From contig CM037777.1 of NCBI GenBank assembly GCA_021229015.1, positions 63,189,593 through 63,253,592 on the forward strand: DNA of 64,000 bases, read 5' to 3'. The notes under the pieces are model-generated. The model did no database searches and was not told the DNA's origin. It was given only the letters and a program-made list of their open reading frames with translations. Shown one piece after another: positions 23,653 through 33,599 of the stretch; positions within the stretch are counted from its first letter, which is position 1; each line of letters starts with the position of its first letter. The stretch is from Solen grandis (taxonomy: Eukaryota > Mollusca > Bivalvia > Adapedonta > Solenidae). The position numbers and the translations under genes are program-made.

Positions 23653-26600
23653 TCATTTAAATCGTGATTTTTGTTGCTCAAAAATTTCTTTGGTGCTCTG
23701 TGGGGCGACAGGGGCCAGATGTTTGGATATCCTTCTTGGGTCGTCAGCCTCAAGGTCCTTCCCACGCCTCATCCCCACCTTGTCCTCCAGCCGAAGTTTC
23801 AGGGCAGAAGTTAGGAGTTCGGGTATATACTGAAATCCCTTCTCTTGCTTCTGGGGGTGAACAGTCCATCTGCCACTTTTCTTATTCCATGTGCGATGCA
23901 GCCTACAGAAAATTAGTTTGATTTTAACAGGTGGTAATATTCAATAGGAATATGTGTACATTATACTTTCACTAACAACCTAAGGTCAAGTACATGTAAT
24001 AGGCATTTTTTAAAGACAGCTTAAGAAAAGAGTCAAAGGAACATAACATAATAGAGCAATCACTGAAGGTGATGAATCCCCCCATCATGTGTGGTATTGT
24101 GTCACCTGCTGTAAGCAGAGGTGACACACAGGGATCACTTTTCTGTTGTCTCTCTGTCTGTCCGTCTGTCAAACTATTTCGTCACACTTCAGCAGGTGAC
24201 ACACATGTGTTCCAGAGAACACTCATATTCAACAAGAGGGGCATGATTGCCCTGGAGTCGCTCACCTGAGAACCAGGTATTAATGGGAGGAAAAAAAACC
24301 TCAAATATCTCATGTAATGGAAAATGGGCTCTGCCTCCTGCCAGCCACAAATCCCATCCATACATACGGACAAGAAGATTTTTCAAATTTGTACTTTATA
24401 CATATAAGGAAAACAGGCCCCGCCCACTGGCGGCCATGTTTTTCAATAGATCAAATTAGTTTGATGAACAAACTTGGTAGAGAGTGACCAAAGGAACATC
24501 TGTGTCAAATAACTTTGAAAGCCAGCCAGTACTTTTGGAGGAGAATATTTTTTAAATTTTTACTTTTTTCCCCAATTTAGTTGCCAGGGTAACTATTTTT
24601 ACATGGAATTCAATTCTTTGAACAACTTTGGAAGGGGACCACCCAAGAATATTCCTGTAAAGTTTTATGAAAATTGGCCCAGTAGTTTAGGAGGAGATGA
24701 CGTTTAGTTAAATGTTGACGCTGGACATTCAATGGTCACAACAGCTCACCTTGAGCATGTTGTGCTCAGGTGAATTTAAAAACAAAAGCTGATCCAGATG
24801 ACGGACTTCTAGACTTATGTAACACAAAACAATAAATAATTTCTGTTACCTTAAGTTGCCATCCTTGTTAACAGCATTGGGCCTGTTGACATGCTTGTTG
24901 TGGTCGATTGCTGCCAAGAGATTTCTTACTCTGTAGACTGGAGGGGTGTATGCAAATCTTTTTGCACAATACATCAGTATGTGCTGATGAAACCCCTCCA
25001 ATTCTGCAGTGCTTCTGTAACAAAACCAACAAAAACTTTCAACATGAATACACATGTATAACTAGAGATATCACTAATGGAGATAAATACAACTCATTGA
25101 CTGAACAATATGAAAGAAGTGAACAGTGGCCTTGAGGTAAAGTCCACTGGTGTACAGATTAGAAAGATCCTGGGTTCAAACCTCAGGAGAACTTCCCAGT
25201 TGCAAAGTACTTGTCAGTGACAGTTGAGGAGAATGAAAGTATAAAGCAACTAAAAGAAACAAGAAGAAAATCTATGTAGAGATATTGGACAGTGTTGAAG
25301 AATAAAAATAAATCCTATACAACACCAATTCACTCTGTGAAGCTTGGTTATAAGAATAATTATTATTATTCATTAGTGTAAGATAAGTCATCACTTTTTC
25401 TTCCAACACATAAAAACTAATTTTTGAAAGTGACAAATTAACAACTGCACTACCCTTTCAACCTCAAGGTACCATTCCCCTTTTTTATAGGTAAAAAGGA
25501 AACTGTTTTTGTGTACTATATTACCTGAAATTCAGATACTTGTCAATCTGATTTAGCATTCTCTTTTCAAAGATTATTTTGGCCAAGTCCTTCAGAGTGG
25601 CAGCATCCTTCACTGGATGGAGCCAGGACTTGTTTCTGTCCTCCTCCAAAGGTCCATGAAGGCAGTGGTTCATGTTTGGGTCGCCATGGCCGGTTAGCCA
25701 AACATGCTCATTCACTACGTGGTGCATCACACCAGCCCAGATAGCCTGTGTTTGGAAATAAAAATGAGCTAATTAGATCAAGCATACATAGAAGAAATTG
25801 TTACTTCAATGATAAAAATTAAATTATACATACAATAACTTTGGAAGAGAGAGAATCAGTATTGTAATCAATACAAATCACCATTGACATCGACATGAAT
25901 GAAATTACATGATCTTTTTTTTCTATATTAACAAGTTTATTCTTTGGATTACATATGTCACCTGCTGAAGTGTAACGGACAGACAGACAACAGAAAAGAG
26001 ATCTCTATGACTGTGTCACTTCTGCTTGCAGCAGATGACAAATGAATTAACCATTATTCTTCTCAAACAATGCCACATTCTAAAAGTTGATAAAATATAT
26101 AAGTTCTTACAACAAATTGTTTGGCAGTCTCAGCTGTTTTACACACAAACCAGAAGTGGTTTACTATGTCCTTCGTCCAGGGCAGCAAAGCACTGTTTCC
26201 TTTCTTTAAGGCTACCTAAAAAGTATTACAATTTCTGTCAGTGGTAATACATGTAGTATGAAGAAGGACATAATGTTAGCATAAAAATATTTCTCTCCCC
26301 CCCCCCCCCCAAAAAAAAAAATGTTACAAAAATTTAACCAAAGCATTACACTCACACTCGAGTTAGTATAATAGCTCCCACACTATCCCATTATGTACAA
26401 AAAAATAGCCAATTTTAAAATTGTTCTGTAACAAACAGACATAACCAATGTCTTTTGATATGAGGCATAATGATCAGTGAATGCATGCAATAAAGCTGAC
26501 AAAATTAGTTACCGTAAAAAAAGACAGATGACCTCCCACTAGGTGAACTTTCATAATTGAAAAGTTGCTTTGCAAGTTTTTCCATTACCAACCAATATGA

Positions 26601-28403
26601 AATATGAAACATAAAACAGTTCCAAACTCTCACTAACCTTAGTAATTTTCTTGCCGAGGTTCTTAGCAACATGCCATATATCATGAGAATGCTGGATCCC
26701 TTGATAAGCAGGAGTCTCTGTAAAAAGAGTGATAGGGATTGTATTTCAAGGAGAATTTATTGAATTTAAGGGTATTAAAGTACAGCAAGAGCATCATTGT
26801 CCAGTGGTCACATAATGACTGCAAACCCCATTTGGGGGAAATAGTTATTCATGACCTTCCCAGACACAAAGTACTGGTCCAATCCAGGAACTGTTAAGAG
26901 GTGTAAGTATAAAATGAAAGAACCTATTTCCAAATTTATGTGAGATAAACAAGTTCAAACTTATTATGAGTTCAATAATGAGGCCAATATTAAAAATACT
27001 TATATATGTACATTTATAGTGTCCAACAGACCCATCAAGACGGCCCCTACTGATTTTTTTTTTTTTTTTAACTTTTGTGTTGTTAAATTTTATTTTGGTC
27101 TTTTTATGTCCTATCTGTAGATAAAAACACTTCTGGCTATTTTTTTATCATTTGAAATTCAAAAAAATACCTACCCACCCACCTACAGAATTCAGGGTCA
27201 GAGCACTACAAACAATTTTTAATGATGGCCTGAGGAGGTTTGGTAGCTCTTGCTGCAGCTATCAGTGACACAAATATACTTTTTGTTTTTAGTTTTGTCT
27301 AAAATTTTAAAAAAAGAAATTTTAATGCCTTAACAAGATGATCACTGAAATTGATTTATACATGTTCTTCCACAGCTGACAAAACTGGGATATGCATCAT
27401 TTCAGTAGAGCCCCCATTTCACAATATGGTGCAAGGGTTAATTTATCCTCACTTACTCATTAATGCTCCAATACCCAAGTGAGCATCTGTCACCACCTCC
27501 ACAACGTTCATCCCCTTGTTTCTAAGGTCTTCCAATGCCTCTTTAAATCCAGCCTTCTCCATGGCAACAGATTTCCTCTCAGTCGTTCTCTTGTCCTTTG
27601 TTCTGATGGTGAGGATCTGCTTTGTGTCACTGTGCATCAGGGTGTAGGAGCAGAACTGAGCGCAGTGTCCAGGGCTGTCATTTCTTCCATCACCTGTGCC
27701 AAGATATTATTAGAGTATAATAACACTATTGCAGCACCAAAAAAAAAAATGATCAAAATTTAATTTCTACATGCACAAGTCTACTGTCGTCTGCAGCATA
27801 AAGCATGATATGCCTAAGAAGGTAGGATAATACAAGCTTTCAAATGTTAACAAAGCATACTAAATAATAAAAAATGTAAACCTAACCTGTTATGATAAGT
27901 GGTTAGATATTAAAATTTGCAGGTTTGATCCCAGGTCATTGAATAACAAATGTGTACAATTTTGACTTAGGTCAAAATTGGCTACATACTTGAAGTATAA
28001 GATTAGATACATCATTTGTACTGGAATCATGATAATTATACTGGACATGGCATCATGCCATCTGACTGCTGCATAAGTCTGCAGTGAGGAAGAATTTCAC
28101 CACTATTATTATGTGACAAATTCCTAAAAAGCTACAATATTAAAAAAAAATACATACAAACCATACAAACCTAGAACAACAATTTCCTCTCCCTGATATG
28201 AGGCAAGGACTTCTCTTTGGTGTTCTTGCCAGTAGCCATCTACGCATGGGACCATATAATGTGTTTGTATACGGTGGTACTGGTTTGCAGATGGAAACTT
28301 CAAATTAAGCATCTTTGACCATAGTGCCATTTTTCCATAGTTATTTCCCGAGGTCAGGATGGTGGCACTTATCAAGAAATCCCCACTATGCATACGGCGA
28401 TTC
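23653..28403 (-). CDS. DDE transposase-like protein (Kolobok/THAP-type?), 7 exons, 5' end missing
   Basis: Exons on the minus strand: 28403-28171, 27693-27457, 26717-26638, 26215-26111, 25745-25525, 25014-24850 and 23902-23653, each with AG/GT borders and matching phases; they give 429 residues in one open frame to a TGA at 23655-23653. Motifs in order: SATILTSGNNYGKM; GDGRNDSPGHCAQFCSYTLM with the presumed first Asp; VVTDAHLGIGALM (second Asp); QHSHDIWHVAKNLGKKITK; NHFWFVCKTAETAKQF; MHHVVNEHVW; STAELEGFHQHIL (presumed catalytic Glu) and CAKRFAY. This pattern matches, from memory, RNase-H-fold transposases of the Kolobok/THAP lineage that cut and paste at TTAA; family naming is inference. No THAP or other N-terminal DNA-binding domain is visible because the first exon enters a 100-N gap. 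It has no stops or frameshifts, so it is either recently active or maintained. It converges with the ballast-domain gene. Confidence 0.85.
24099..24235 (+). repeat. Foldback repeat with GTGTCACCTGCTG ends (copy 2)
   Basis: GTGTCACCTGCTG at 24099-24111 pairs with CAGCAGGTGACAC at 24190-24202. The interior has GTCTGTCCGTCTGTC and a GGGATCACTTTTCTGTTG segment complementary to copy 1. The shared flank ACATGTGTTCCAGAGAACAC follows. It lies in the last intron of the transposase-like gene. Confidence 0.8.
24236..24775. mobile_element. ~540-bp non-autonomous element with CTCACCTGAG / CTCAGGTGA ends
   Basis: Begins near AACAAGAGGGGCATGATTGC, with CTCACCTGAG at 24261-24270, and closes with a hairpin (CTCACCTTGAGCATG ... 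GCTCAGGTGA) at 24745-24773. The interior phrases about GGAGGAGATGACGTTTAGTT precede the hairpin. I recall similar repeats from bivalve introns, but have no alignment here. It is in the final intron of the transposase-like gene, directly next to foldback copy 2. No coding capacity. Confidence 0.65.
25127..25260 (+). repeat. tRNA-derived SINE, family D (copy 1)
   Basis: The head GTGGCCTTGAGGTAAAGTCC and B box CTGGGTTCAAACCTCAGG are followed by AACTTCCCAGTTGCAAAGTA. The copy at 26790-26912 shares the CTTCCCAG...CAAAGTACT...GTC body. It sits in an intron of the transposase-like gene. Confidence 0.65.
25956..26040. repeat. Foldback repeat with TGTCACCTGCTG ends (copy 3)
   Basis: TGTCACCTGCTG at about 25956-25967 pairs with CAGCAGATGACA at 26029-26040. 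The interior ACGGACAGACAGACAACAG and AAAAGAGATCTCTATGACTG match copy 1 in the same orientation; this copy is shorter. It lies in an intron of the transposase-like gene. Confidence 0.8.
26297..26321. repeat. Poly-C / poly-A junction
   Basis: Fourteen C residues followed directly by eleven A residues, inside a transposase-gene intron. Such tracts are length-unstable and prone to sequencing error. Confidence 0.9.
26790..26912 (+). repeat. tRNA-derived SINE, family D (copy 2)
   Basis: TTGTCCAGTGGTCACATAATG resembles an A box; the B-box region is decayed. The body GACCTTCCCAGACACAAAGT and AACTGTTAAGAGGTGTAAGT aligns with the copy at 25.1 kb. Intronic. Confidence 0.55.
27885..28110 (+). repeat. 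tRNA-headed SINE related to family A, intronic
   Basis: TTATGATAAGTGGTTAGA and GCAGGTTTGATCCCAGGTC resemble A and B boxes. The body includes ATGATAATTATACTGGACAT and GGCATCATGCCATC with CTGCAGTGAGG, a diverged form of the family-A core. It lies in the first visible intron of the transposase-like gene. Confidence 0.65.
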
Positions 28404-28503
28404 NNNNNNNNNNNNNNNNNNNNNNNNNNNNNNNNNNNNNNNNNNNNNNNNNNNNNNNNNNNNNNNNNNNNNNNNNNNNNNNNNNNNNNNNNNNNNNNNN
28501 NNN
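28404..28503. other. Assembly gap of exactly 100 N
   Basis: One hundred consecutive N, the conventional placeholder for a scaffold gap of unknown length. The left side ends inside a transposase-like exon; the right side begins inside a LINE reverse-transcriptase remnant. The real distance, and even adjacency, are unknown. Confidence 0.97.
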
Positions 28504-29521
28504 CATTCTGGTTTCAACTATAGATGTGAAGGTAGATAAATGATCAGCCATTTTGTTCACCATTTAAAACATTTTCTGACTCGATCCACTCGATATCCTA
28601 TTATTTAAAACAGTGCAGTATAACTTGTACATGACTGGGGCTAACGTAATACCTCGGTAACTAAGTGGGCCCCGGGGGGTCTGTGGGTCCAAACTTTGGT
28701 ATAGGGTTAATAACTACCCCAGTCTGTCGGAATTCTTCCTGAGTTAAAACAAATATGTAAAAAGGAAAAAGCTGTATCATTTTTTAGAAAATTCAGCATG
28801 CATTTTATCAAAATCACAGGCTTTACCCCTGTTTGCATTGTTAACCGCAAGTTTCACTTCATCTGTAGATATACCATTACTATAAGCTCGCTCCTCGTCT
28901 TGATTCTGTTGGGTATTGTAAGCAATGACATTTAAAGTTTGTTCATGTTGTTTATGTATGGTTGTAGCTTGAGGGTTGTATAAATTATAAAAACAAGATC
29001 TCATTTTTCAAGCACAACATTACTATCTCTTACAATTGCTTCGTCTTCTAGCTCAATTTCGAAAGGTAAATTACTTTTCTTTGAATGGGCAACTCCAATT
29101 TTACCAATAGATTTCCAAAACACTATATTATTATTTTCGATAATGTTACTTAACCCTTTCCCTCATATAGACTCATTTTAACCCTTTCCCTCATATAGAC
29201 TCATTTTGACGTCCTCAATAGGTATCACATAAAGCCTGATCTGCAGAAAACCACAGTTAAACCTTACCAAATTTGATTACAAAATCCTCATTTCCAGACC
29301 ACTGAGGAGCAGCGAACAGCATAAAACCTGATCAGCCTGCGAGTTACTCGGAGGCTGATCTGGTTTTATGCTGTTCGCATAGGTCTTTTCATGGTGTCCT
29401 CTATGAGGGAAAGGGGTTAAATCATGCTGCAAGACATACCAGTATTTACGCTTGGATCTTTGAACAACCTGATCAAAACATTTCCTTCTATCAACATAGT
29501 CTGACTTAAATTCATTTTTTC
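28504..29521 (-). pseudogene. LINE ORF2 fragment (linker and reverse transcriptase N-part)
   Basis: Minus-strand reading, 5' to 3': EFKSDYVDRRKCFDQVVQRS and KRKYWYVLQHDL; then, beyond an inserted MITE, SNIIENNNIVFWKSIGKIGV, SKKSNLPFEIELEDEAIVRD, SNVVLEK, FYNLYNPQAT, TDEVKLAVNNANRGKACDFD, AEFSKK, NSGRIPTDWG, DPLSYRGITLAPVMYKLYC, TVLNNRISSWIESENVLNG and DHLSTFTSIVETRM, running into the N gap. The order matches the endonuclease-RT linker and the early RT motifs of a non-LTR retrotransposon. At least three frame changes and stops make it non-functional. Clade not assigned. Confidence 0.85.
29150..29420. mobile_element. TTAA foldback MITE, copy 1, inserted in the LINE
   Basis: TTAA followed by CCCTTTCCCTCATATAGA at the left and the complementary TATGAGGGAAAGGGG plus TTAA at the right. 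The centre has the family palindrome (GCGAACAGCATAAAACCTGA ... GGTTTTATGCTGTTCGC). The first 28 bp are tandemly duplicated (29150-29177 and 29178-29205). LINE coding sequence resumes on both sides, so the MITE inserted after the LINE. CCCTTT ends with TTAA duplication suit piggyBac-type mobilisation; TTAA is also used by Kolobok. Confidence 0.9.
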
Positions 29522-29597
29522 ACACTCAGTAGTGATAACGGAATATATATGTGGATTCCGACGATGGGTAGCCCAAGCGGGATTCAAACCGACAACA

Positions 29598-29964
29598 GTG
29601 AGTGAGTGAGTGAGTGAGTGAGTGAGTGAGTGAGTGAGTGGGTGGGTGAGTGAGTGAGTGAGTGAGTGAGTGAGTGAGTGAGTGAGTGAGTGAGTGAGTG
29701 AGTGAGTGAGTGAGTGAGTGAGTGAGTGAGTGAGTGAGTGAGTGAGTGAGTGAGTGAGTGAGTGAGTGAGTGAGGCAGGCAGTGAGTCAGTGAGTCAGTG
29801 AGTGAGTGAGTGAGTGAGTGAGTCAGTCAGTGAGTGAGGGAGTGAGTGAGTGAGTGAGTGAGTGAGTGAGTGAGTGAGTGAGTGATGAGTGAGTGAGTGA
29901 GTGAGTGAGTGAGTGAGTGAGTGAGTGAGTGAGTGAGTGAGTGAGAGTGAGTGAGTGAGTGAGT
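29598..29964. repeat. (GTGA)n microsatellite, ~367 bp
   Basis: Some 90 tetranucleotide units with a few interruptions (GTGGGTGG near 29640, GAGGCAGGCAGTGAGTCAG near 29772, single-base slips near 29884 and 29944). It yields a spurious repetitive Leu-Thr-His-Ser frame on the minus strand. Confidence 0.97.
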
Positions 29965-31655
29965 CTTAAGCAGCACTGCATTTTCTATTCTGTGCAAGCC
30001 GTTGATATTAAAAAATAGAACAGATGTAAAATTTAAAAAAAATACTGACAAAACACAACAACAAAACAGATATTTCATTTGCAAGCAAAGTACATGGATA
30101 TATAAGTCAGAACATTTCCATACGATAAATTCATGGAAATACATCATAAACATATTTATTGACTGAGCGTTATAAAAATGTTACAAGTGATGTTTTGATG
30201 ACAATGCCCCCCTACAATGTTTTCCAATCCGACACCAAATTATGTCAACTGATACATTTGGAACCCTTTCGCAAATTAGTACAATTTATTCACATTTTCT
30301 TCGGAATCACTCAGGGTGATACAGTAATTAGGGGAGACACGAGCACCTGTTGTTCCTTGCTTTACGACCTTTTAATTAGACGTGACTTAATGAGCCATAT
30401 AATCCAACATTATCGGTCTTGTTTTGATCTACAATCCATTCTGAATCATTACCAGCCAATCTCGGCTAGTTGTTGATTTTCTAGTAGTGACCGGAGTGCA
30501 CTGAGGATAGGGAGACGCTACTTTTGCTTTACCACCGCATTGTTGATAAACATTGAATGAATTGATTTAAATCGCCCGTGACAAAATGATGGATATTGTT
30601 TTTCTATCATATTTGTTTAAACATATTTGACGTCATTTGGAAGTAATTTCTTAGATCTTTATGGTTTACACTTGTATTTTGCGCTTCATACCAAAATACC
30701 GGTCTTGGTATTTTTTTTTTAATTCATTAGATTTAAAAAAATTTGGCTAAAATTTCAATAAAAAATCAGTTTTGGTTACAAAAAAAAACAAACGTAGATC
30801 TAGTGAGGAGTACATTTTTTTTTTACATTTTCAGAAAGCCATTATATCAGAGTGAAAAAATATAAGAAATTTGTCCGTTTATTATTTGTTTTAATCAAGA
30901 AAAACATATATAGTTTTTGTTTAGGCCTACATTTTGGTCCAGACACAATGGTTACTTTTGCTCGTTGTTTATTTTCCATGCATTTTGACAATATTTTCAC
31001 CTGTAACCTATAATACACATGATAAATTACAAATTTTAATTAAATAATTCTGAAAATATTATTTTGATGTGTTATTAAAGTATTTAGAATGCAATCTTTC
31101 ATTTTTTTTTTTATTCTTTGATTTTTTTCAGCAAATTTTAGCAAAAAGTGATGTTTTCCCATAAGCTCAATCTCTCAAATGAGCGTTGTGGCTCAATATC
31201 TTTTAAATATAGTCTAAACTAAGTGCAATATTTTAAAAATATCAGTCTGTTAGAAAAAACAACAAACAAACAAACAAACAATTAAAAAACGCTGAAACGC
31301 CTTTAAAAATTGTTCCGCAAATACATGACTGTCATGGAATTTATCGCAAGCGACGCGAAGCTGAGCGCTCCATTTAGAATATAAACGATAACATATTTAC
31401 AGTTTGTCACGTACGCCATACAGCTTCGCGATGGACCTCGCATTATGGAACCGCTTCCCGTTGGATTGACAGTTTCAGTACGGTTTTGAGTCAGTGTCGC
31501 TTAGTACATTTATGGGGCTAAATAGATGAACATGCATATAACAAAACATGAGGTAATCAGTCGCCTTCGCAACAAGATCACAATTAATGCTCTTAGGTCA
31601 CGTAGTCACCATACAATCACCTGTTTTCTCCATGTAAACTCACGATTCATTTTAA
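29965..31655. other. Intergenic, no gene seen
   Basis: Very AT-rich with homopolymer runs; open frames are short and of biased composition. No conserved motif was recognised. Confidence 0.55.
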
Positions 31656-31660
31656 TATAG

Positions 31661-32612
31661 TCATTGTATTAAGAGACCGCTCAATGGACTGCCAAAAAGT
31701 GGACGCTTAATGAAATGGTCTCTTAGACATTTTTGGAAATCCAGGCAAACAAGTCATATATACAAACTGTAAGCTAAATTGTAACATAATTTTATATTAT
31801 ATTACAACATGAATATGATGTAAACTACACAATGTTTTGTTGTTTTATACCAATAAACATCAACATGTTTATTTTTTTGTCATATCTTTCAATTTTTTAG
31901 TTTTTATGTTGGAATAATACCTTGGATCATTGGCTGAGGTTTGCATTTGGTGTTCGATGGAAAAACACAACATTTGACATCGAATTCATGGATGGATTCA
32001 GAAAATTTCAAGAAAAAATATTATTTAGCAATGAGCTTTCTTTATGTCTCTGTCTAACATAAATCCAGAAACCCCCGATAAATTTATTTCAACCGTGCGC
32101 CCTGGTCGCGTATCATAAGACGCAATGTACATACTTATAGATACGAATTATAAATGCTACGCATTGCATCCGGAAGTATTAATTTACCTTATTCCAAAAT
32201 ATTCTATTTGGAGGGATGGTTTCACCTATGTTATGCTTAGTAACTGTTGAAACGGGAACCAGGAACTATATTTAGAATTTAGTTGCACATGGTGCAGTCA
32301 TGCGTGGTCAAAACAAATTGGGTTTCAGGTGAGCACTTATGATCGGGATAATTGTTTGTTAAAGATGGATATACACATGCTCCAGCGTACACGATGATTA
32401 GCAACGGAATCAAACACGGTCGCTCAAAAAAGTTTAATTTGTGCATAATCTTACGTGCTGGGATTTGGTTTATGTGGTCGCTGGTCGCATAATAAAAAAA
32501 AGTCGCTTAATGGGATAAATTGATATAGTAAAAACGTTCGGGTGGGATTTATAACGGTCGTTTAATAAAAAAAATCGTTTAATACAGGTGGTCGCATGTA
32601 TGATGTTGACTG
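31661..32612. repeat. Repeat block with GACCGCT / GGTCGC motifs
   Basis: Starts with ATTAAGAGACCGCTCAATGG and ends with TTAATACAGGTGGTCGC (about 32578-32594). In between, GGTCGCTCAAAAAAG, GGTCGCTGGTCGCATAAT and ACGGTCGTTTAATAAAAAAA recur. The terminal motif is the exact inverse of GCGACCACCTGTATTAA at 35189, implying a shared transposon family. Limits are approximate. Confidence 0.5.
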
Positions 32613-33279
32613 TATCAATATATTGCTGAAAGAAAACATGATTTTCAATGGACGATCAAGTAGGACGACCTGTAAGTTTTAATACTTAACTATATTTATT
32701 ACAACGACATCCGGCAATACGTGTACAGGGTATATTTGATACGAAGCTCGTGCATTAATGTCCCCATGGCAGCGTGCATCGAGTGCAATGCAATATACGC
32801 GCCTGTAAACGCGGAAAATCAATGCCTTGCAAGGAAGTCTAAGTCGCCATTTTCTTTGCCCTGTTGTCATTGCCTGTACCACATGGAGTAAACATGGACC
32901 CCGTGATGTGTCCTGGAGCTATATTGGATGAATTATAAGGGTACGACACGGCCATCTTGATTAAATCCAGTCAACACATTGAAGAACAATGGATAAGTTA
33001 CGTGTCGATATAGGAATTACTTTATCACTTACATCAACTACATGATTATCAGAATCATATCAATTACTTGTGACAATATTTCTTTATAAATCTTTTAAAA
33101 ATGAATTATAAATCACTTGGATTCAATGACGAACATACTGATATATACGGCGACATGATTAAATCACACGATTTCCATAAATATTCTATTCGCCGCATAA
33201 TAAGGGAACGGTAACCTTACTCAAAAAACTATTTGTAACAGAGGTATGAAACGGTCCGAAATATATTTTTCCCGTAACA

Positions 33280-33590
33280 AAAAAAACAAACAAACAAACA
33301 AAAAACACGGGATTTGAACAAGATATCGCTGAGACAATTAATCTCTTGAAGACGCTTGCAGGCGATTGACAGACAGGCGCTTTACTATAACACTCAAAAA
33401 AGGGAGACCTTCGATCTAATAAGAGACATGCAATCGGCAATAAACTGAAAAGAAAACTCGGTATTTTTATAACTGATATGAGCAATATTACAAATCTCAC
33501 GTATCTCGCGGTCGAGAGCTTATATTGACTTGCTTGCTCTTTACCTATATCAGAGTTGCGGACCTCTACTCTATCAGGTTATTAGATTTT
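33280..33590 (-). repeat. Dispersed repeat family E, minus copy
   Basis: The reverse complement aligns with 53260-53590 over most of its length: ATCTAATAACCTGATAGAG, CCGCAACTCTGATATAG, ACTCATATCAGTTATAAAAA, GTAAAGCGCCTGTCTGTCAA, GCCTGCAAG and CTCAGCG. A B-box-like TTGTTCAAATCCCGTG is present, so this may be a tRNA-derived SINE with a T-rich end. The 104-codon frame here is a by-product. Confidence 0.7.
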
Positions 33591-33599
33591 TGCCGTATT

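Noticed and set aside
27449..27763. Plus-strand 94-codon frame at 27479-27763
   Set aside because: Antisense shadow of the transposase-like exon at 27457-27693, which has splice borders and motif support.
29598..30153. Minus-strand frame with repeating Leu-Thr-His-Ser
   Set aside because: Translation of the GTGA microsatellite.
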